Shown one piece after another: positions 18,096-27,487 of a stretch of 45,189 nucleotides of DNA. Source of the DNA: CAYUVF01 sp964448045 (lineage in GTDB: Bacteria > Bacteroidota > Rhodothermia > Rhodothermales > Salinibacteraceae); the NCBI GenBank assembly GCA_964448045.1, contig CAYUVF010000034.1:1-45189 (forward strand). The letters are read 5' to 3'. The position numbers and the translations under genes were made by a program. How positions within the stretch are numbered: position 1 is the stretch's first letter; every line of letters begins with the position of its first letter. The notes under the pieces are model-generated. The model was not told where the DNA came from. It ran no database searches and was given only the letters and a program-made list of their open reading frames with translations.

Positions 18096-20714
18096 ATGGC
18101 TTCTACGCGCACCAAAAGTAAGAAGAAGGGCCGCAGCGAGCCGCTGGTTCGCCCGCAACGCAAAAAGGAGATCCTGGGCCTCATCCTGATGGCCCTGGCC
18201 GTGCTGGTAACACTGGCCCTGGTTACCTATCACCCGGTCGACAACACCATCGCGCGCTCGTTCACCCTCGAAGCCGCACTCAACCCCGCCGAAACGCAGG
18301 CGGAGAATGCCCTCGGGCTCGTAGGTGCAGCGCTCGCCTGGCTGCTCATTCCCAACTTTCTTGGCTACACTGTCTTAGCCTTCGCCGGCCTTGGGCTTGC
18401 CTGGGGCTACGTCGTCTTCCGGCACCAGCGGGTCGTCTACCTTCCGCTCATCTCGGTACTCATTGGCGTCGGCGCATTCATTGCCGCCGGCATCTTCGGC
18501 TGGTTCGGGCACACGCTGGGGACCGATCTGACGCGCTGGGGCGGCTCGATGGGGATGGGCGTCGCTGGATGGATGCAGCGCGTCTTCGGCGCAGCCGGCT
18601 CCTTTATCTTGCTGATCGTCAGCGCCCTCGTCACCCTGCTGCTGGCGATCGACCACGACATCCAGCGCTCCATCGATCGGCTGCTCGATGGGCTCCGCGC
18701 CCTGCAAACGTGGCTCGCAGATCGTAGCGCGGCGCTCCAGGACTGGTGGGCCAACTGGCGCGCCGAGCAGGCCCAACGCCGCAAAGAGCGCCGCGCCGCC
18801 CGCGCCGAAGCCCGGACGAAGCGCGAGCAGAAACCGACGCAGCCAACCCAACCGGCCGACGCGACGGCGCAAAAGCCATCTGCGTCGTCTCCGCCGAGCG
18901 CATCCGATGCGACCCATTCTCCTTCAAGCGCCCCCCGCCCGGCTCCACCCGAGACATCCGAGCCAGACGACGGCAGCTATCCGCGCCGGAATGACCTTTT
19001 CCGGCAGTCGAATGCCCCTCCCCAACCGACCGAAAGCCCCTCCGCGAAGTCGACATCCGAGCCGAAGCCGTCTTCGGACTCCAAACTGCCGTCACCCCAA
19101 TCGGACTCCGCACCGTCCGAATCCCCGTCGCCAGAGGACACGTCAACGGATAACGTCGAGTTGCAGGTGCAGGAGCAGATCGAGGAGGAAAAAGCGGAGG
19201 AGCTCGACCGGGCCGCGAAGGACGCCGATGAAACTATCGAGTACACGCCGCCGCCGATTGATCTGCTGGATTCGGCGGGCGAGGACGATCAGCCCATCGA
19301 CCTCGACGAGCTGGAGCAGAACAAACAGATCTTGCTCGACAAGCTCGATACGTACAACATCGATATCCAGAACATCAAAGCTGTCGTTGGGCCGACGGTC
19401 ACGCGCTACGAGCTGAAGCCGGCGCCGGGCATCAAAGTGAGCCGCATCAAGTCGCTGGAGGACGATCTGGCGATGGCGATGGCGGCGCAGGGCATCCGCA
19501 TGATCGCGCCGATTCCAGGCAAATCGGCCGTGGGCGTCGAGATCCCGAACCGGCACCGCGAGCTGGTGCGGCTGCGCGATGTGCTGGCGACGACCAAGTT
19601 CCGCGATACCGACATGGAACTGCCCATTCCCGTCGGCAAAACGATCGAAGGCGAAGTCTTCCTCGCGGATCTGACGAAGATGCCGCACCTGCTGATCGCG
19701 GGCGCCACCGGCTCCGGCAAATCGGTGGGGCTGAACGCGCTCATCACTGGCTTCATCTACGCGTGCCATCCGGCGAATCTGAAGTTCGTCATCATCGATC
19801 CGAAGAAGATCGAGCTGCAGCAGCATTCGCTGTTGGAGGACCACTTCGTCGCCCTGCCGGAGGGGGCCGAGGATCCCGTCATCACCGATGTCGATCAGGC
19901 CCTTGGGGTGCTCAAGAGCTGCGAGAAGGAGATGGAAAACCGGTACGACCTCCTCTCGCAGGCCAGCGTGCGGGACATCCGCGCGTACAACCGTAAGTTC
20001 AAGCAGGGCAAACTCGACCCCGAGGACGGCCACTACCACATGCCGTACGTCGTGGTCGTGGTCGACGAACTGGCCGACCTGATGATGACCGCCGGCAAGG
20101 ACATCGAGGGGCCGATTGCCCGGCTCGCGCAGATGGCCCGCGCCGTGGGCATCCACCTCGTGCTGGCGACCCAGCGGCCGTCGGTCGATGTCATCACCGG
20201 CCTGATCAAAGCCAACTTCCCCTCGCGCATCGCCTATCAGGTCGCCTCGCGCGTCGACTCGCGCACGATCCTCGACCAGATCGGCGCCGAGGGGCTCGTC
20301 GGCAACGGCGACCTGCTGTACATGAGCGGCAGCCGCCTGCAGCGCTTGCAGGGGCCCTTCGTGTCGATTCAGGAGGTCGAGCGCATCAACGAGTTCATCG
20401 CCGACCAGCCCGGCTACGGCCCCTACGAGCTGCCGTCGCTCGAAGACAGCGGCCACGGCCCGTCGGTCACGCTCGGCGTCGAAGATACCGACGAGCTCTT
20501 CGAGAAGGCCGCACACGTGATTGTTCGCAACCAGCAGGGCTCCGTCTCGCTACTCCAGCGGAAGCTGGCCATCGGCTACACGCGGGCGGCGCGCATCGTC
20601 GATCAGCTGGAAGAAGCCGGGATCGTCGGGCCGTTCGTGGGCACCAAGGCGCGCGACGTGCTGGTCGACAGCGAGGAGGAGCTGGAGGAGCTGCTGAACG
20701 AGGATAAGGAGTGA
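18096..20714 (+). CDS. ftsK: FtsK/SpoIIIE-type DNA translocase
   Basis: This septum-located DNA pump clears and aligns chromosome ends during division. In 872 residues it shows four or five membrane helices (about 27-190), a long Arg-rich then Pro/Ser/Glu-rich linker (about 215-390), and the motor. Walker A is GATGSGKS at 536-543 and Walker B is VVVVDELADL with Asp657. The C-terminal gamma domain (QGSVSLLQRKLAIGYTRAARIVD, split by a turn) is the winged helix that reads polar KOPS-like signals and touches XerD. Length and order match typical SpoIIIE/FtsK proteins. The start ATG 18096 begins MASTRTKSKKK. It ends 144 bp before purK. Confidence 0.96.
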   Translation: MASTRTKSKKKGRSEPLVRPQRKKEILGLILMALAVLVTLALVTYHPVDNTIARSFTLEAALNPAETQAENALGLVGAALAWLLIPNFLGYTVLAFAGLGLAWGYVVFRHQRVVYLPLISVLIGVGAFIAAGIFGWFGHTLGTDLTRWGGSMGMGVAGWMQRVFGAAGSFILLIVSALVTLLLAIDHDIQRSIDRLLDGLRALQTWLADRSAALQDWWANWRAEQAQRRKERRAARAEARTKREQKPTQPTQPADATAQKPSASSPPSASDATHSPSSAPRPAPPETSEPDDGSYPRRNDLFRQSNAPPQPTESPSAKSTSEPKPSSDSKLPSPQSDSAPSESPSPEDTSTDNVELQVQEQIEEEKAEELDRAAKDADETIEYTPPPIDLLDSAGEDDQPIDLDELEQNKQILLDKLDTYNIDIQNIKAVVGPTVTRYELKPAPGIKVSRIKSLEDDLAMAMAAQGIRMIAPIPGKSAVGVEIPNRHRELVRLRDVLATTKFRDTDMELPIPVGKTIEGEVFLADLTKMPHLLIAGATGSGKSVGLNALITGFIYACHPANLKFVIIDPKKIELQQHSLLEDHFVALPEGAEDPVITDVDQALGVLKSCEKEMENRYDLLSQASVRDIRAYNRKFKQGKLDPEDGHYHMPYVVVVVDELADLMMTAGKDIEGPIARLAQMARAVGIHLVLATQRPSVDVITGLIKANFPSRIAYQVASRVDSRTILDQIGAEGLVGNGDLLYMSGSRLQRLQGPFVSIQEVERINEFIADQPGYGPYELPSLEDSGHGPSVTLGVEDTDELFEKAAHVIVRNQQGSVSLLQRKLAIGYTRAARIVDQLEEAGIVGPFVGTKARDVLVDSEEELEELLNEDKE

Positions 20715-20812
20715 GTGGAGGCGTACGGGCGGTTGGGCGAGGAACCGGAGAGACAATGGATCGAAGAAACGGGGTGCTGCTGAGCATCGCCCTTTCGCTG
20801 CCCTGCACCCTT

Positions 20813-20856
20813 AACTTGCAACCTGCCAACCTGCAACTTGCCAACCTACAACTACC
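20813..20856. repeat. Tandem heptamer micro-repeat, consensus AACYTGC
   Basis: Six near-identical 7-mers stand in a row: AACTTGC (20813), AACCTGC (20820), AACCTGC (20828), AACTTGC (20835), AACCTAC (20843) and AACTACC (20850), with a single extra C after the second and fourth. The block ends 2 bp before the purK start codon, in the ftsK-purK gap. It is clean enough not to be chance; it resembles short tandem heptamers reported in intergenic DNA of other bacteria. Its function is unknown. Confidence 0.75.
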
Positions 20857-20858
20857 CG

Positions 20859-22043
20859 ATGGAAACCCCGACGACCATGGCTTCGCAAACGCGTTCGACA
20901 TCGACCGAGGGCACGTTCCCGACGGTCGGCATCCTGGGCGGCGGGCAGCTCGGCAAGATGATGGCTGCAGCCGCAGTGCGCATGGGCGTGAAGGTGCGCC
21001 TCCTCTCGCCGAAGTCCGCCGGACCGATGCAGGCGTACGCCGACCCGGTGGTGGACGACTGGACGGATCCGGATGTGCTCCACGCCTTCGCCGCGCCGTG
21101 CGACGTAATCACGGTCGAAAGCGAGTGGGCGCCCGCCGCCGAGATGGCCGACGTGCTGCCCGAAGGCACCGCGCTCTGGCCGCGTCCGAAGACGGTCAAC
21201 CTGATCAGCCACAAAGGCACGCAGAAGACGCGGCTCGATGCAGCCGGGCTGCCGCAGCCGCCGTTCGTCCCCTGCGAAACGCTCGACGCAGCGCTCGCCG
21301 CAGCCGACGACCTCGGCTATCCCGTACTCGTCAAGATGTACCGCGGATCCTACGACGGCTACGGCAACGCCACCGTCGAAACGCCCGACGAGCTGCGCAC
21401 GGCCTGGGACGACCTGGCCGATGACGATGGTGCCCTCATCGAGGCGTTTGCCGATTTCGAGCGCGAGCTCGCCGTGCAGGTCGCCCGCCGCCCCGATGGC
21501 GAGCAGGTCGTCTACCCCGTCGCCTACACCGAGCAGCGCAACCACCGCTGCCACGCCGTCGAGGTGCCGGCACAGATCGACGACGCGGTCGCTCGCGAGG
21601 CGCAACGCGTGGCGCAGGCCGCCGTCGACGCCGTCGATGGCGTTGGGCTGACGGCGGTGGAGCTCTTCGAAATGCCGGATGGGCGCGTGCTCGTCAACGA
21701 GTTGGCGCCACGCCCTCACAACACGGGTCACTACTCAATCGAAGGCTGCTACACCTCGCAGTTCGAGAACCACGTCCGCGCGATCTTAGGCTGGCCGCTC
21801 GGCAGCACGGATCTGCGTGCACCCCATGCGGTTATGGTCAACGTGCTGGGCCGCCGCGAAGGCACGCCGCCGCGCCTCACCGGCTTCATGGACGCGCTCG
21901 CCGTCGACGGCGCCACCCTCCACATCTACGGCAAACCCGACGTCCGCCCGACGCGCAAGATGGGCCACGTCACCGCCACCGGCCCCGACCGCGCCGAGAC
22001 CCGCCGCCGCGCCGAAGAAGCCGCCGGCTATATCCGTTTGTAA
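20859..22043 (+). CDS. purK: 5-(Carboxyamino)imidazole ribonucleotide synthase
   Basis: PurK uses ATP and bicarbonate to carboxylate AIR to N5-CAIR in purine synthesis. The protein has 394 residues, with an N-terminal GILGGGQLGKM nucleotide-binding-like loop, the ATP-grasp core (LVKMYRGSYDGYGN; EAFADFERELAVQVAR) and the C-terminal ENHVRAILGWPLG block. ATG 20859 is used; ATG 20877 is the other option, since the first 25 residues are a poorly conserved, Ser/Thr-rich lead. The TTG at 20838 would place the start inside the tandem repeat. purE follows 61 bp downstream, so these two consecutive pathway steps are probably in one transcript. Confidence 0.94.
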   Translation: METPTTMASQTRSTSTEGTFPTVGILGGGQLGKMMAAAAVRMGVKVRLLSPKSAGPMQAYADPVVDDWTDPDVLHAFAAPCDVITVESEWAPAAEMADVLPEGTALWPRPKTVNLISHKGTQKTRLDAAGLPQPPFVPCETLDAALAAADDLGYPVLVKMYRGSYDGYGNATVETPDELRTAWDDLADDDGALIEAFADFERELAVQVARRPDGEQVVYPVAYTEQRNHRCHAVEVPAQIDDAVAREAQRVAQAAVDAVDGVGLTAVELFEMPDGRVLVNELAPRPHNTGHYSIEGCYTSQFENHVRAILGWPLGSTDLRAPHAVMVNVLGRREGTPPRLTGFMDALAVDGATLHIYGKPDVRPTRKMGHVTATGPDRAETRRRAEEAAGYIRL

Positions 22044-22104
22044 CTTTCGCTATTCCCGGTACGGACACGGCGCGCCGTATCCCTTCATTATCTACCTCCC
22101 CATT

Positions 22105-22617
22105 ATGAACACGTCTGCATCCTCCCCCCTCGTTGGCGTCGCCATGGGCAGCGAATCGGACTGGCCCGTGATGGAAGACGCCGTCGATACGCTGAAGGCC
22201 TTCGACGTGCCATTTGAGGCGCGCGTCCTCTCGGCCCATCGTACGCCCGCCGTCATGCAGCACTACGCAGAGACGGCCCACGAGCGCGGGCTCAAGGTCA
22301 TCATCGCGGGCGCGGGCGGCGCAGCGCATCTGCCCGGCATGATCGCCGCCAGCACCCCGCTGCCGGTGCTGGGCGTGCCCGTCAAAACGAGCAAGCTCAA
22401 CGGGCTCGACTCGCTCCTCTCCATCGTGCAGATGCCGGGCGGCGTGCCCGTCGGCTCGCTCGCCATCAACGGCGCCGAAAACGCCGCGCTGCTCGCCGTG
22501 CAAATTCTCGCCACGAGCGACGACGCCCTCATGCAGCGCCTGATCGACTACAAGCACAACCTCATCGAAAAGGTCGAAGCGATGGATCAGAGCGTCCAAT
22601 CGAAAGCCTCTTCCTGA
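22105..22617 (+). CDS. purE: N5-carboxyaminoimidazole ribonucleotide mutase
   Basis: PurE moves the carboxyl group of N5-CAIR to carbon 4, giving CAIR, and acts directly after PurK. The 170-residue protein has the class I signatures GVAMGSESDWPVM, SAHRTP (with the catalytic His) and AGAGGAAHLPGM, plus VGSLAINGAENAALLA. Its length is normal for a class I enzyme, which needs the PurK product, in agreement with the adjacent purK. ATG 22105 follows an AT-rich leader (TCTACCTCCCCATT). The next gene starts 29 bp downstream on the same strand, though its function is unrelated. Confidence 0.95.
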   Translation: MNTSASSPLVGVAMGSESDWPVMEDAVDTLKAFDVPFEARVLSAHRTPAVMQHYAETAHERGLKVIIAGAGGAAHLPGMIAASTPLPVLGVPVKTSKLNGLDSLLSIVQMPGGVPVGSLAINGAENAALLAVQILATSDDALMQRLIDYKHNLIEKVEAMDQSVQSKASS

Positions 22618-22646
22618 TTTCTTTTCCCGCCATCCTCTGCTCCTTT

Positions 22647-24665
22647 ATGCTGGATCGCCCCCTTTTTGCCGCGTGGTTGTCTCCTCTGATGCGCGGGCTG
22701 CTCTTCGGATTGCTGATTGTGCTGGCCGCCCCTACTCCGGCTGACGCGCAGGACGCCGGTCCACTCTCGCTGCAAAGCACATCCGTGCCGTCGATTCAAG
22801 CGGTGCCGCTCAAGTCCATGCCACCGCTCAACAACGCCGCGCTCCGTGCCCGCGATGCCCAGCAGCCGCCGGGCCCCGGTCCGTTTCGCTTTGCCGAGCC
22901 CATCGAGACGCAGCTGGCGCCGGCGCAGCACGGCCAGTGGGACACCGCAAAAGACGGCACGCGCATCTGGCGGCTGCGCATCGCCTCCGAAGGCGCGCTG
23001 TCGATCAACCTTGGCTTCTCCAGATTCGCCATGCCGCCCGGGGGCAAACTATACGTCTACGCGCCCGGCGCGGCAACGATGTTCGGCCCCTTCACAGCGG
23101 CCGATAACGAAACGCACGGCGAACTCTGGACGCCCCCCATCCCCGGCGACGAAGTCATCGTGGAGGTCAACATCCCGGCCAACCGGATGGAGGCGCTGCA
23201 ATTGACGCTCGGGCAGGTCAATCATGCTTATCGGCGGCTGGACGAAGCCAAGCGATCCGGCTCGTGCAATGTGGATGTAGTCTGCCCCGAGGGCGACGAC
23301 TGGCGCGAACAGATCCGCTCGGTCGGTGCCTACAGCCTCAACGGCTCCATCCTTTGCAGCGGCGCTCTGGTCAACAACACCGATGAGGACAAAACGCCGT
23401 ATTTCCTGACCGCCAACCACTGCGGCATTTCCTCCAGCAACGCCTCTTCCATGGTCGTCTTCTGGAACTACGAGAACTCGACCTGCCGCACCGGCTCCGA
23501 CGCCGGCGGTGCGGGCGATGGCACGCTCGATCAGTTCAACTCGGGCGCCCTTCTGCGGAGCCGCTACGCCGGTCAAACGGGCGGCATCGAAGGCGGACCC
23601 GATTTCGCCCTGGTGGAGCTGGATGACCCGGTCGACGCCGCCTACAACGTGTTTTATGCCGGCTGGAACCGCGCCGACGAGGCCACGCCGCAGGCCATCA
23701 CGGTTCACCATCCGCAGGGCCAGGAAAAGCGGATCAGCTTTGAACTGGATCCAACGACAGTAACCTCGTATCTGCGCACGGATTCGACGACGGGACCGAC
23801 GCATCTACGCGTGGATGATTGGGACATCGGCACGACGGAGCCGGGCTCATCGGGGGCGCCGCTGTTCAATCCGCAGCAGCAGGTGATCGGCATCCTCTCG
23901 GGCGGATTTGCGGCCTGCGGCAATAATGAACCTGACTGGTACGGTCGCGTCGCGGTGGCATGGACCGGCGGCGGCACGCCGGAAACGCGCCTGCGCGACT
24001 GGCTCGATCCGGTTGGCACCAATCCGGTGTCGCTGGACGGCGATGACTTCCGCGACGACATTACGCCCCCGGCCCGGGTGACGGATCTGCGCGTCGTCGA
24101 CGTGAGCGCCGAATCAATCACGCTAACGTGGACGGCTCCCGGCGATGATGGCGATGAGGGCACCGCCGAGTTTTACGACCTGCGCTACGCTACCGACCCC
24201 ATTCACACCACTCAGGATTTCGACGACGCCACCCCCGTGGCCGATCTCCCCGCGCCCGCGCCCGCCGGCACCGAGCAGTCGACCACCGTGTCGGGGCTCA
24301 ATCCCGATACGCCGTACTATTTCGCGCTCAGGGCCCGCGACGAATCCAGCAACGTGTCCGATCTCGGAGCAACCCGCGAAAACGCGGTCATTCTACAGGA
24401 GCGCTTCGTGCTGAAGTCGCCTTTTCCCAACCCCTTTCAATCGGCGACCACGGTGCAGTTTGCGATCGACGAGCCGGAGACGGTGACGATCACACTCTAC
24501 GACGCGCTCGGGCGGTTTGTCCGGACGGCGTACACCCGCACGCCCCCGGTGAATACGCTTCAAGATGTGCGCATCAACAACCAGGGGCTCGCCAGCGGAC
24601 GCTACTTTATCCGCGTGACGGGCGAAACGTTCAGCTCCACCCTGCCGGTGACGCTGGTGCGATAA
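22647..24665 (+). CDS. Secreted lysyl-endopeptidase-like S1 protease with FN3 and T9SS domains
   Basis: This is an exported serine protease of 672 residues. A signal peptide ends near ADAQ (about 35). A propeptide-like beta domain (about 75-200) precedes the trypsin-fold domain, which matches the Achromobacter lysyl endopeptidase group. The triad is His258 (LTANHCG), Asp319 (PDFALVEL) and Ser402 (EPGSSGAPL); several Cys (207, 213, 237, 259, 280) could form disulfides. A fibronectin type III domain follows (about 473-575), then a T9SS type A sorting domain from FPNPFQSATTVQF to LPVTLVR. The protein should be sent through the outer membrane. Lys specificity is typical of the group but not proven here. 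Confidence 0.88.
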   Translation: MLDRPLFAAWLSPLMRGLLFGLLIVLAAPTPADAQDAGPLSLQSTSVPSIQAVPLKSMPPLNNAALRARDAQQPPGPGPFRFAEPIETQLAPAQHGQWDTAKDGTRIWRLRIASEGALSINLGFSRFAMPPGGKLYVYAPGAATMFGPFTAADNETHGELWTPPIPGDEVIVEVNIPANRMEALQLTLGQVNHAYRRLDEAKRSGSCNVDVVCPEGDDWREQIRSVGAYSLNGSILCSGALVNNTDEDKTPYFLTANHCGISSSNASSMVVFWNYENSTCRTGSDAGGAGDGTLDQFNSGALLRSRYAGQTGGIEGGPDFALVELDDPVDAAYNVFYAGWNRADEATPQAITVHHPQGQEKRISFELDPTTVTSYLRTDSTTGPTHLRVDDWDIGTTEPGSSGAPLFNPQQQVIGILSGGFAACGNNEPDWYGRVAVAWTGGGTPETRLRDWLDPVGTNPVSLDGDDFRDDITPPARVTDLRVVDVSAESITLTWTAPGDDGDEGTAEFYDLRYATDPIHTTQDFDDATPVADLPAPAPAGTEQSTTVSGLNPDTPYYFALRARDESSNVSDLGATRENAVILQERFVLKSPFPNPFQSATTVQFAIDEPETVTITLYDALGRFVRTAYTRTPPVNTLQDVRINNQGLASGRYFIRVTGETFSSTLPVTLVR

Positions 24666-24674
24666 AACAAAAAA

Positions 24675-24700
24675 GCGGCCCCGCCGAATGGCCGAGCCGC
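24675..24700. terminator. Possible terminator between convergent protease and tyrS
   Basis: GCGGC at 24675-24679 can pair with GCCGC at 24696-24700. An A-run lies just upstream and TTTT follows at 24705, so the site could serve both convergent genes. The stem is short with a large loop, so the call is tentative. Confidence 0.4.
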
Positions 24701-24745
24701 CTCGTTTTGGATGCCGTCGTTTCAGGTCCCGATCGGCGGATGTCG

Positions 24746-25975
24746 CTACTGCTCGCCGTTCGGAATGACGCGCACGTAGCGGCGCTTGCCGACCTGCAGC
24801 ACGAACGGCGCCTCCGCTTCCACGTCGATGTACCGCCCCGTATCCTCCACTTTCTCGCCGTCGATCGACACGGCGTTCTGCTTGATGAGGCGGCGGCCCT
24901 GGCTGTTCGACTCGGTGAGGCCGGCTTCGCGCATCAGGTTGAGTAAGCCGATTTCGCCGTCCTGATCCGCAGGCGCGAACTCCGGAATATCATCGGGCAC
25001 CTCGCCTTCGACGACGGTCCGCTCGAAGTGCTCGCGCGCTGCCTCGGCGGCCGCCGCGTCGTGGTACATCGTCACGATGACATGCGCCAGCTCGTGCTTC
25101 GCATCGCGCGGATTCTCCTCAGCGAACTGCTTGACTTTCGGCAGCTCTTCGACCGGAATATCCGTCACCAGCTCGGCGTAGCGGTAGATGAGCTCATCCG
25201 GCACCGAGAGGACTTTGCCGTACATCTCTTCCGCGGGCTCGCTGATGCCGATGGCATTGTCGAGCGACTTCGACATCTTCTCCGATCCGTCGGTGCCCTC
25301 CAGCAGCGGCAGCGTCATGCACACCTGCGGCTCGATGCCCTCGGCCTGCTGCACCTGCCGCCCGACGAGCAGGTTGAACTTCTGATCGGTGCCGCCCAGC
25401 TCCACATCGGCCTCGATGGCGACAGAGTCCTGCGCCTGCGCCAGCGGATAGAGAAACTCGTGGATGCCGATGGGCTGGCCGGCGCTGTAGCGCTGCTCGA
25501 AGTCGTCCCGCTCCAGCATCTGGGCGACAGTGACCTGCGCGGCCAGCTCGATGACCTCGCTGAACGACATCGCATCGAGCCATTCCGAGTTGTAGAGGAT
25601 GCGCGTGTGCTCGGGGTCGAGTACCTTCGCCGCCTGCTCGTAGTAGGTCCGGCCGTTGCGGCGCGTCTCTTCGAGCGTCAGCTTCGGGCGCGTCTTCGAG
25701 CGGCCCGTGGGATCGCCGATCATGCCGGTGAAGTCGCCGACGATGAGGATGGCCTCGTGGCCGAGATCCTGAAACTGGCGGAGCTTCCGCAGCACCATCG
25801 TGTGGCCGAGGTGCAGGTCGGGGCGACTCGGGTCGCAGCCCAGCTTGACCTTCAGGGGCCTGCCCGTCTTTCGGGCAGTTTTTAGCTTTTCGACGAGGGC
25901 ATCTTCCGGAAGAATCTCATCGACGCCGCGGCGCAACACGGCCATCTGCTCGTCGACGGGCGGAAAATCAGGCAT
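24746..25975 (-). CDS. tyrS: Tyrosyl-tRNA synthetase
   Basis: This class I synthetase charges tRNA-Tyr. The 409-residue protein has the HIGH variant HLGH at 55-58, the KMSKS loop at 233-237, tyrosine-pocket motifs (LGGTDQKFN at 193-201) and a C-terminal S4 RNA-binding domain (about 345-405). The overall form is the shorter, TyrZ-like type of bacterial TyrRS. It is the last gene of the minus-strand cluster that starts with ffh, 63 bp after smpB. No T-box or other leader is expected in this phylum and none was seen. Confidence 0.96.
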   Translation of the reverse strand: MPDFPPVDEQMAVLRRGVDEILPEDALVEKLKTARKTGRPLKVKLGCDPSRPDLHLGHTMVLRKLRQFQDLGHEAILIVGDFTGMIGDPTGRSKTRPKLTLEETRRNGRTYYEQAAKVLDPEHTRILYNSEWLDAMSFSEVIELAAQVTVAQMLERDDFEQRYSAGQPIGIHEFLYPLAQAQDSVAIEADVELGGTDQKFNLLVGRQVQQAEGIEPQVCMTLPLLEGTDGSEKMSKSLDNAIGISEPAEEMYGKVLSVPDELIYRYAELVTDIPVEELPKVKQFAEENPRDAKHELAHVIVTMYHDAAAAEAAREHFERTVVEGEVPDDIPEFAPADQDGEIGLLNLMREAGLTESNSQGRRLIKQNAVSIDGEKVEDTGRYIDVEAEAPFVLQVGKRRYVRVIPNGEQ

Positions 25976-26038
25976 AGGACTCGTTCAACTGCTCGTTCGT
26001 AGGATGTCACTTGGTGGATGATCAGATCCGCGAGGCGG

Positions 26039-26500
26039 CTACTTGTATCGCCGGATCTCGCGCTCCATCTCGCGGCGCGTGTCGCGCTCTTTGATGCTCT
26101 GGCGTTTGTCGTGCATTTTCTTTCCTTTCGCCAGCCCAATCTCCAGCTTGGCCCAGCCGTCGCGGAAGTACAACTTCAGCGGGACGATGGTGTAGCCCTC
26201 GCGCTGGGAGGCCTGCCCCCAGCGCTCGATCTCGCGGCCGTGCATCAGCAGCTTGCGCGTGCGGCGCGGCTCGTGGTTGAAGTGGCTCGCCTGCTCGTAC
26301 GGCTTGATGTACATCCCGTGGATGAGCATCTCACCGTAGCGATCCACGTCCACGTACGCCCCATCGAGGCTCACCTTCCCCTCGCGGACGGACTTCACCT
26401 CGCTCCCGCGCAAGACCAAGCCTGCTTCCAACTTATCCTCAATCTCGTATTCGTGGTACGCCTTCCGATTGCGTGCCACGATTTTGATGCCTTCACCCAT
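26039..26500 (-). CDS. smpB: SsrA-binding protein SmpB
   Basis: SmpB carries tmRNA to stalled ribosomes for trans-translation. The 153-residue protein is of standard length, with NRKAYHEYEIEDKLEAGL, the LRGSEVKSVREGKVSLDGAYV block, the HRKLLLH-type segment (RRTRKLLMHGREI) and a basic C-terminal helix (KGKKMHDKRQ onward) that mimics the anticodon stem in the decoding centre. The gene lies 21 bp after the MqnA-like gene. The tmRNA gene is not in the window. Confidence 0.97.
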   Translation of the reverse strand: MGEGIKIVARNRKAYHEYEIEDKLEAGLVLRGSEVKSVREGKVSLDGAYVDVDRYGEMLIHGMYIKPYEQASHFNHEPRRTRKLLMHGREIERWGQASQREGYTIVPLKLYFRDGWAKLEIGLAKGKKMHDKRQSIKERDTRREMEREIRRYK

Positions 26501-26521
26501 AATCGGTTGCGGTGCGATGTG

Positions 26522-27361
26522 TTATGCACGAGACGCCGCTCGACCGTTCGACGACTCGGCCTCGTCGTCCTCCTCGTCGTCCTCGAGATAGACGAACGGC
26601 ACGTCGGGGATTTCGTCGGTTTCGTCGTAATAGAAGAGATAGGTGCGCAACTCGGTGAGGCTGGCGATGCCCAGCCGGTCGATCCGAAGGCGCAGCTCGT
26701 CCTCGTAGAACGGGCGCAGCGCCTCAGGCACATCTTGCAGTTGGATCCAGTCCTCGCGCTGCTCTTCGGCGGCTTCGGCGTTGGCGATCAGCGGCTTGAT
26801 GATCTCAGCATCGGCCCGGTCTTTTTTAGTGACGAGCAGCCCCCAGACCATCGGGTAGTTGACCAGCTCGTACCACTCGCGGCCGACGTCCATCGTGAAG
26901 CTGTCGACGTCAAGCGTCGGCACGTCTTGGCCGACGAGCAGCGCCGCATCCTGATCGCCCCGGCGCAGCATGGCGGTCGACGCCTGATCGTAGGCGACGA
27001 ACTCAGGGTCGACGTCGTAATGCTCGTGCATGATCACCCGCGCCAGAAACTGCTCTTGCGTATGGCGCCGGTTGTACGCGATGGTCTTCGGCAGATCGTG
27101 CAAGCCCTCTTTCCAGACGAGCTTGGCAAACGGGTATTTCCACGACACGATGCCGACGCTCGGGATCACGTCGATGCCCTGCGATGCCTTCAGTGCCATC
27201 TTCGTCGGAAGCAGCGCCACATCGACCTCGTCTTCGATAAAGCGTGCGGCACAGACCTCGGGCGTGTGCCGCTCGATTTCGAACGGCGACGGCACGGCCC
27301 CGGAAGTAAACCCGGAGACGAGAAAGTCAGCGAAGGGGTAATCCCAGATAGCCAGGCGCAT
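26522..27361 (-). CDS. MqnA/MqnD-like solute-binding-fold protein
   Basis: The 279-residue protein resembles the MqnA/MqnD family (periplasmic-binding-protein fold without a signal peptide), whose best known members are chorismate dehydratase and the dehypoxanthine futalosine enzymes of the futalosine menaquinone route. Supporting pieces are the N-terminal RLAIWDYPFADFL, DEVDVALLPTKMAL, VGIVSWKYPFAKLVW, and the MDVGREWYELVNYPMVWGLLV block, which is close to the family's GEEW segment. The C-terminus ends in an acidic tail with about 15 Asp/Glu. No other mqn gene is nearby; the neighbours are rplS and smpB. The family call is moderate. A different substrate is quite possible, because relatives of this organism are generally thought to use the classical Men route. 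Confidence 0.55.
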   Translation of the reverse strand: MRLAIWDYPFADFLVSGFTSGAVPSPFEIERHTPEVCAARFIEDEVDVALLPTKMALKASQGIDVIPSVGIVSWKYPFAKLVWKEGLHDLPKTIAYNRRHTQEQFLARVIMHEHYDVDPEFVAYDQASTAMLRRGDQDAALLVGQDVPTLDVDSFTMDVGREWYELVNYPMVWGLLVTKKDRADAEIIKPLIANAEAAEEQREDWIQLQDVPEALRPFYEDELRLRIDRLGIASLTELRTYLFYYDETDEIPDVPFVYLEDDEEDDEAESSNGRAASRA

Positions 27362-27487
27362 GCAGGAATGTCATCCTGTGTCACAGAGCGCGAGTCGGCG
27401 GAGGCAGCCGCAAAAAAGCCGCCGGGGCGGGTCAGCGCATCGGCGGCGTACGGCCGGCGAGCGGCCGCGAGCAATCGGCAGAACCGA

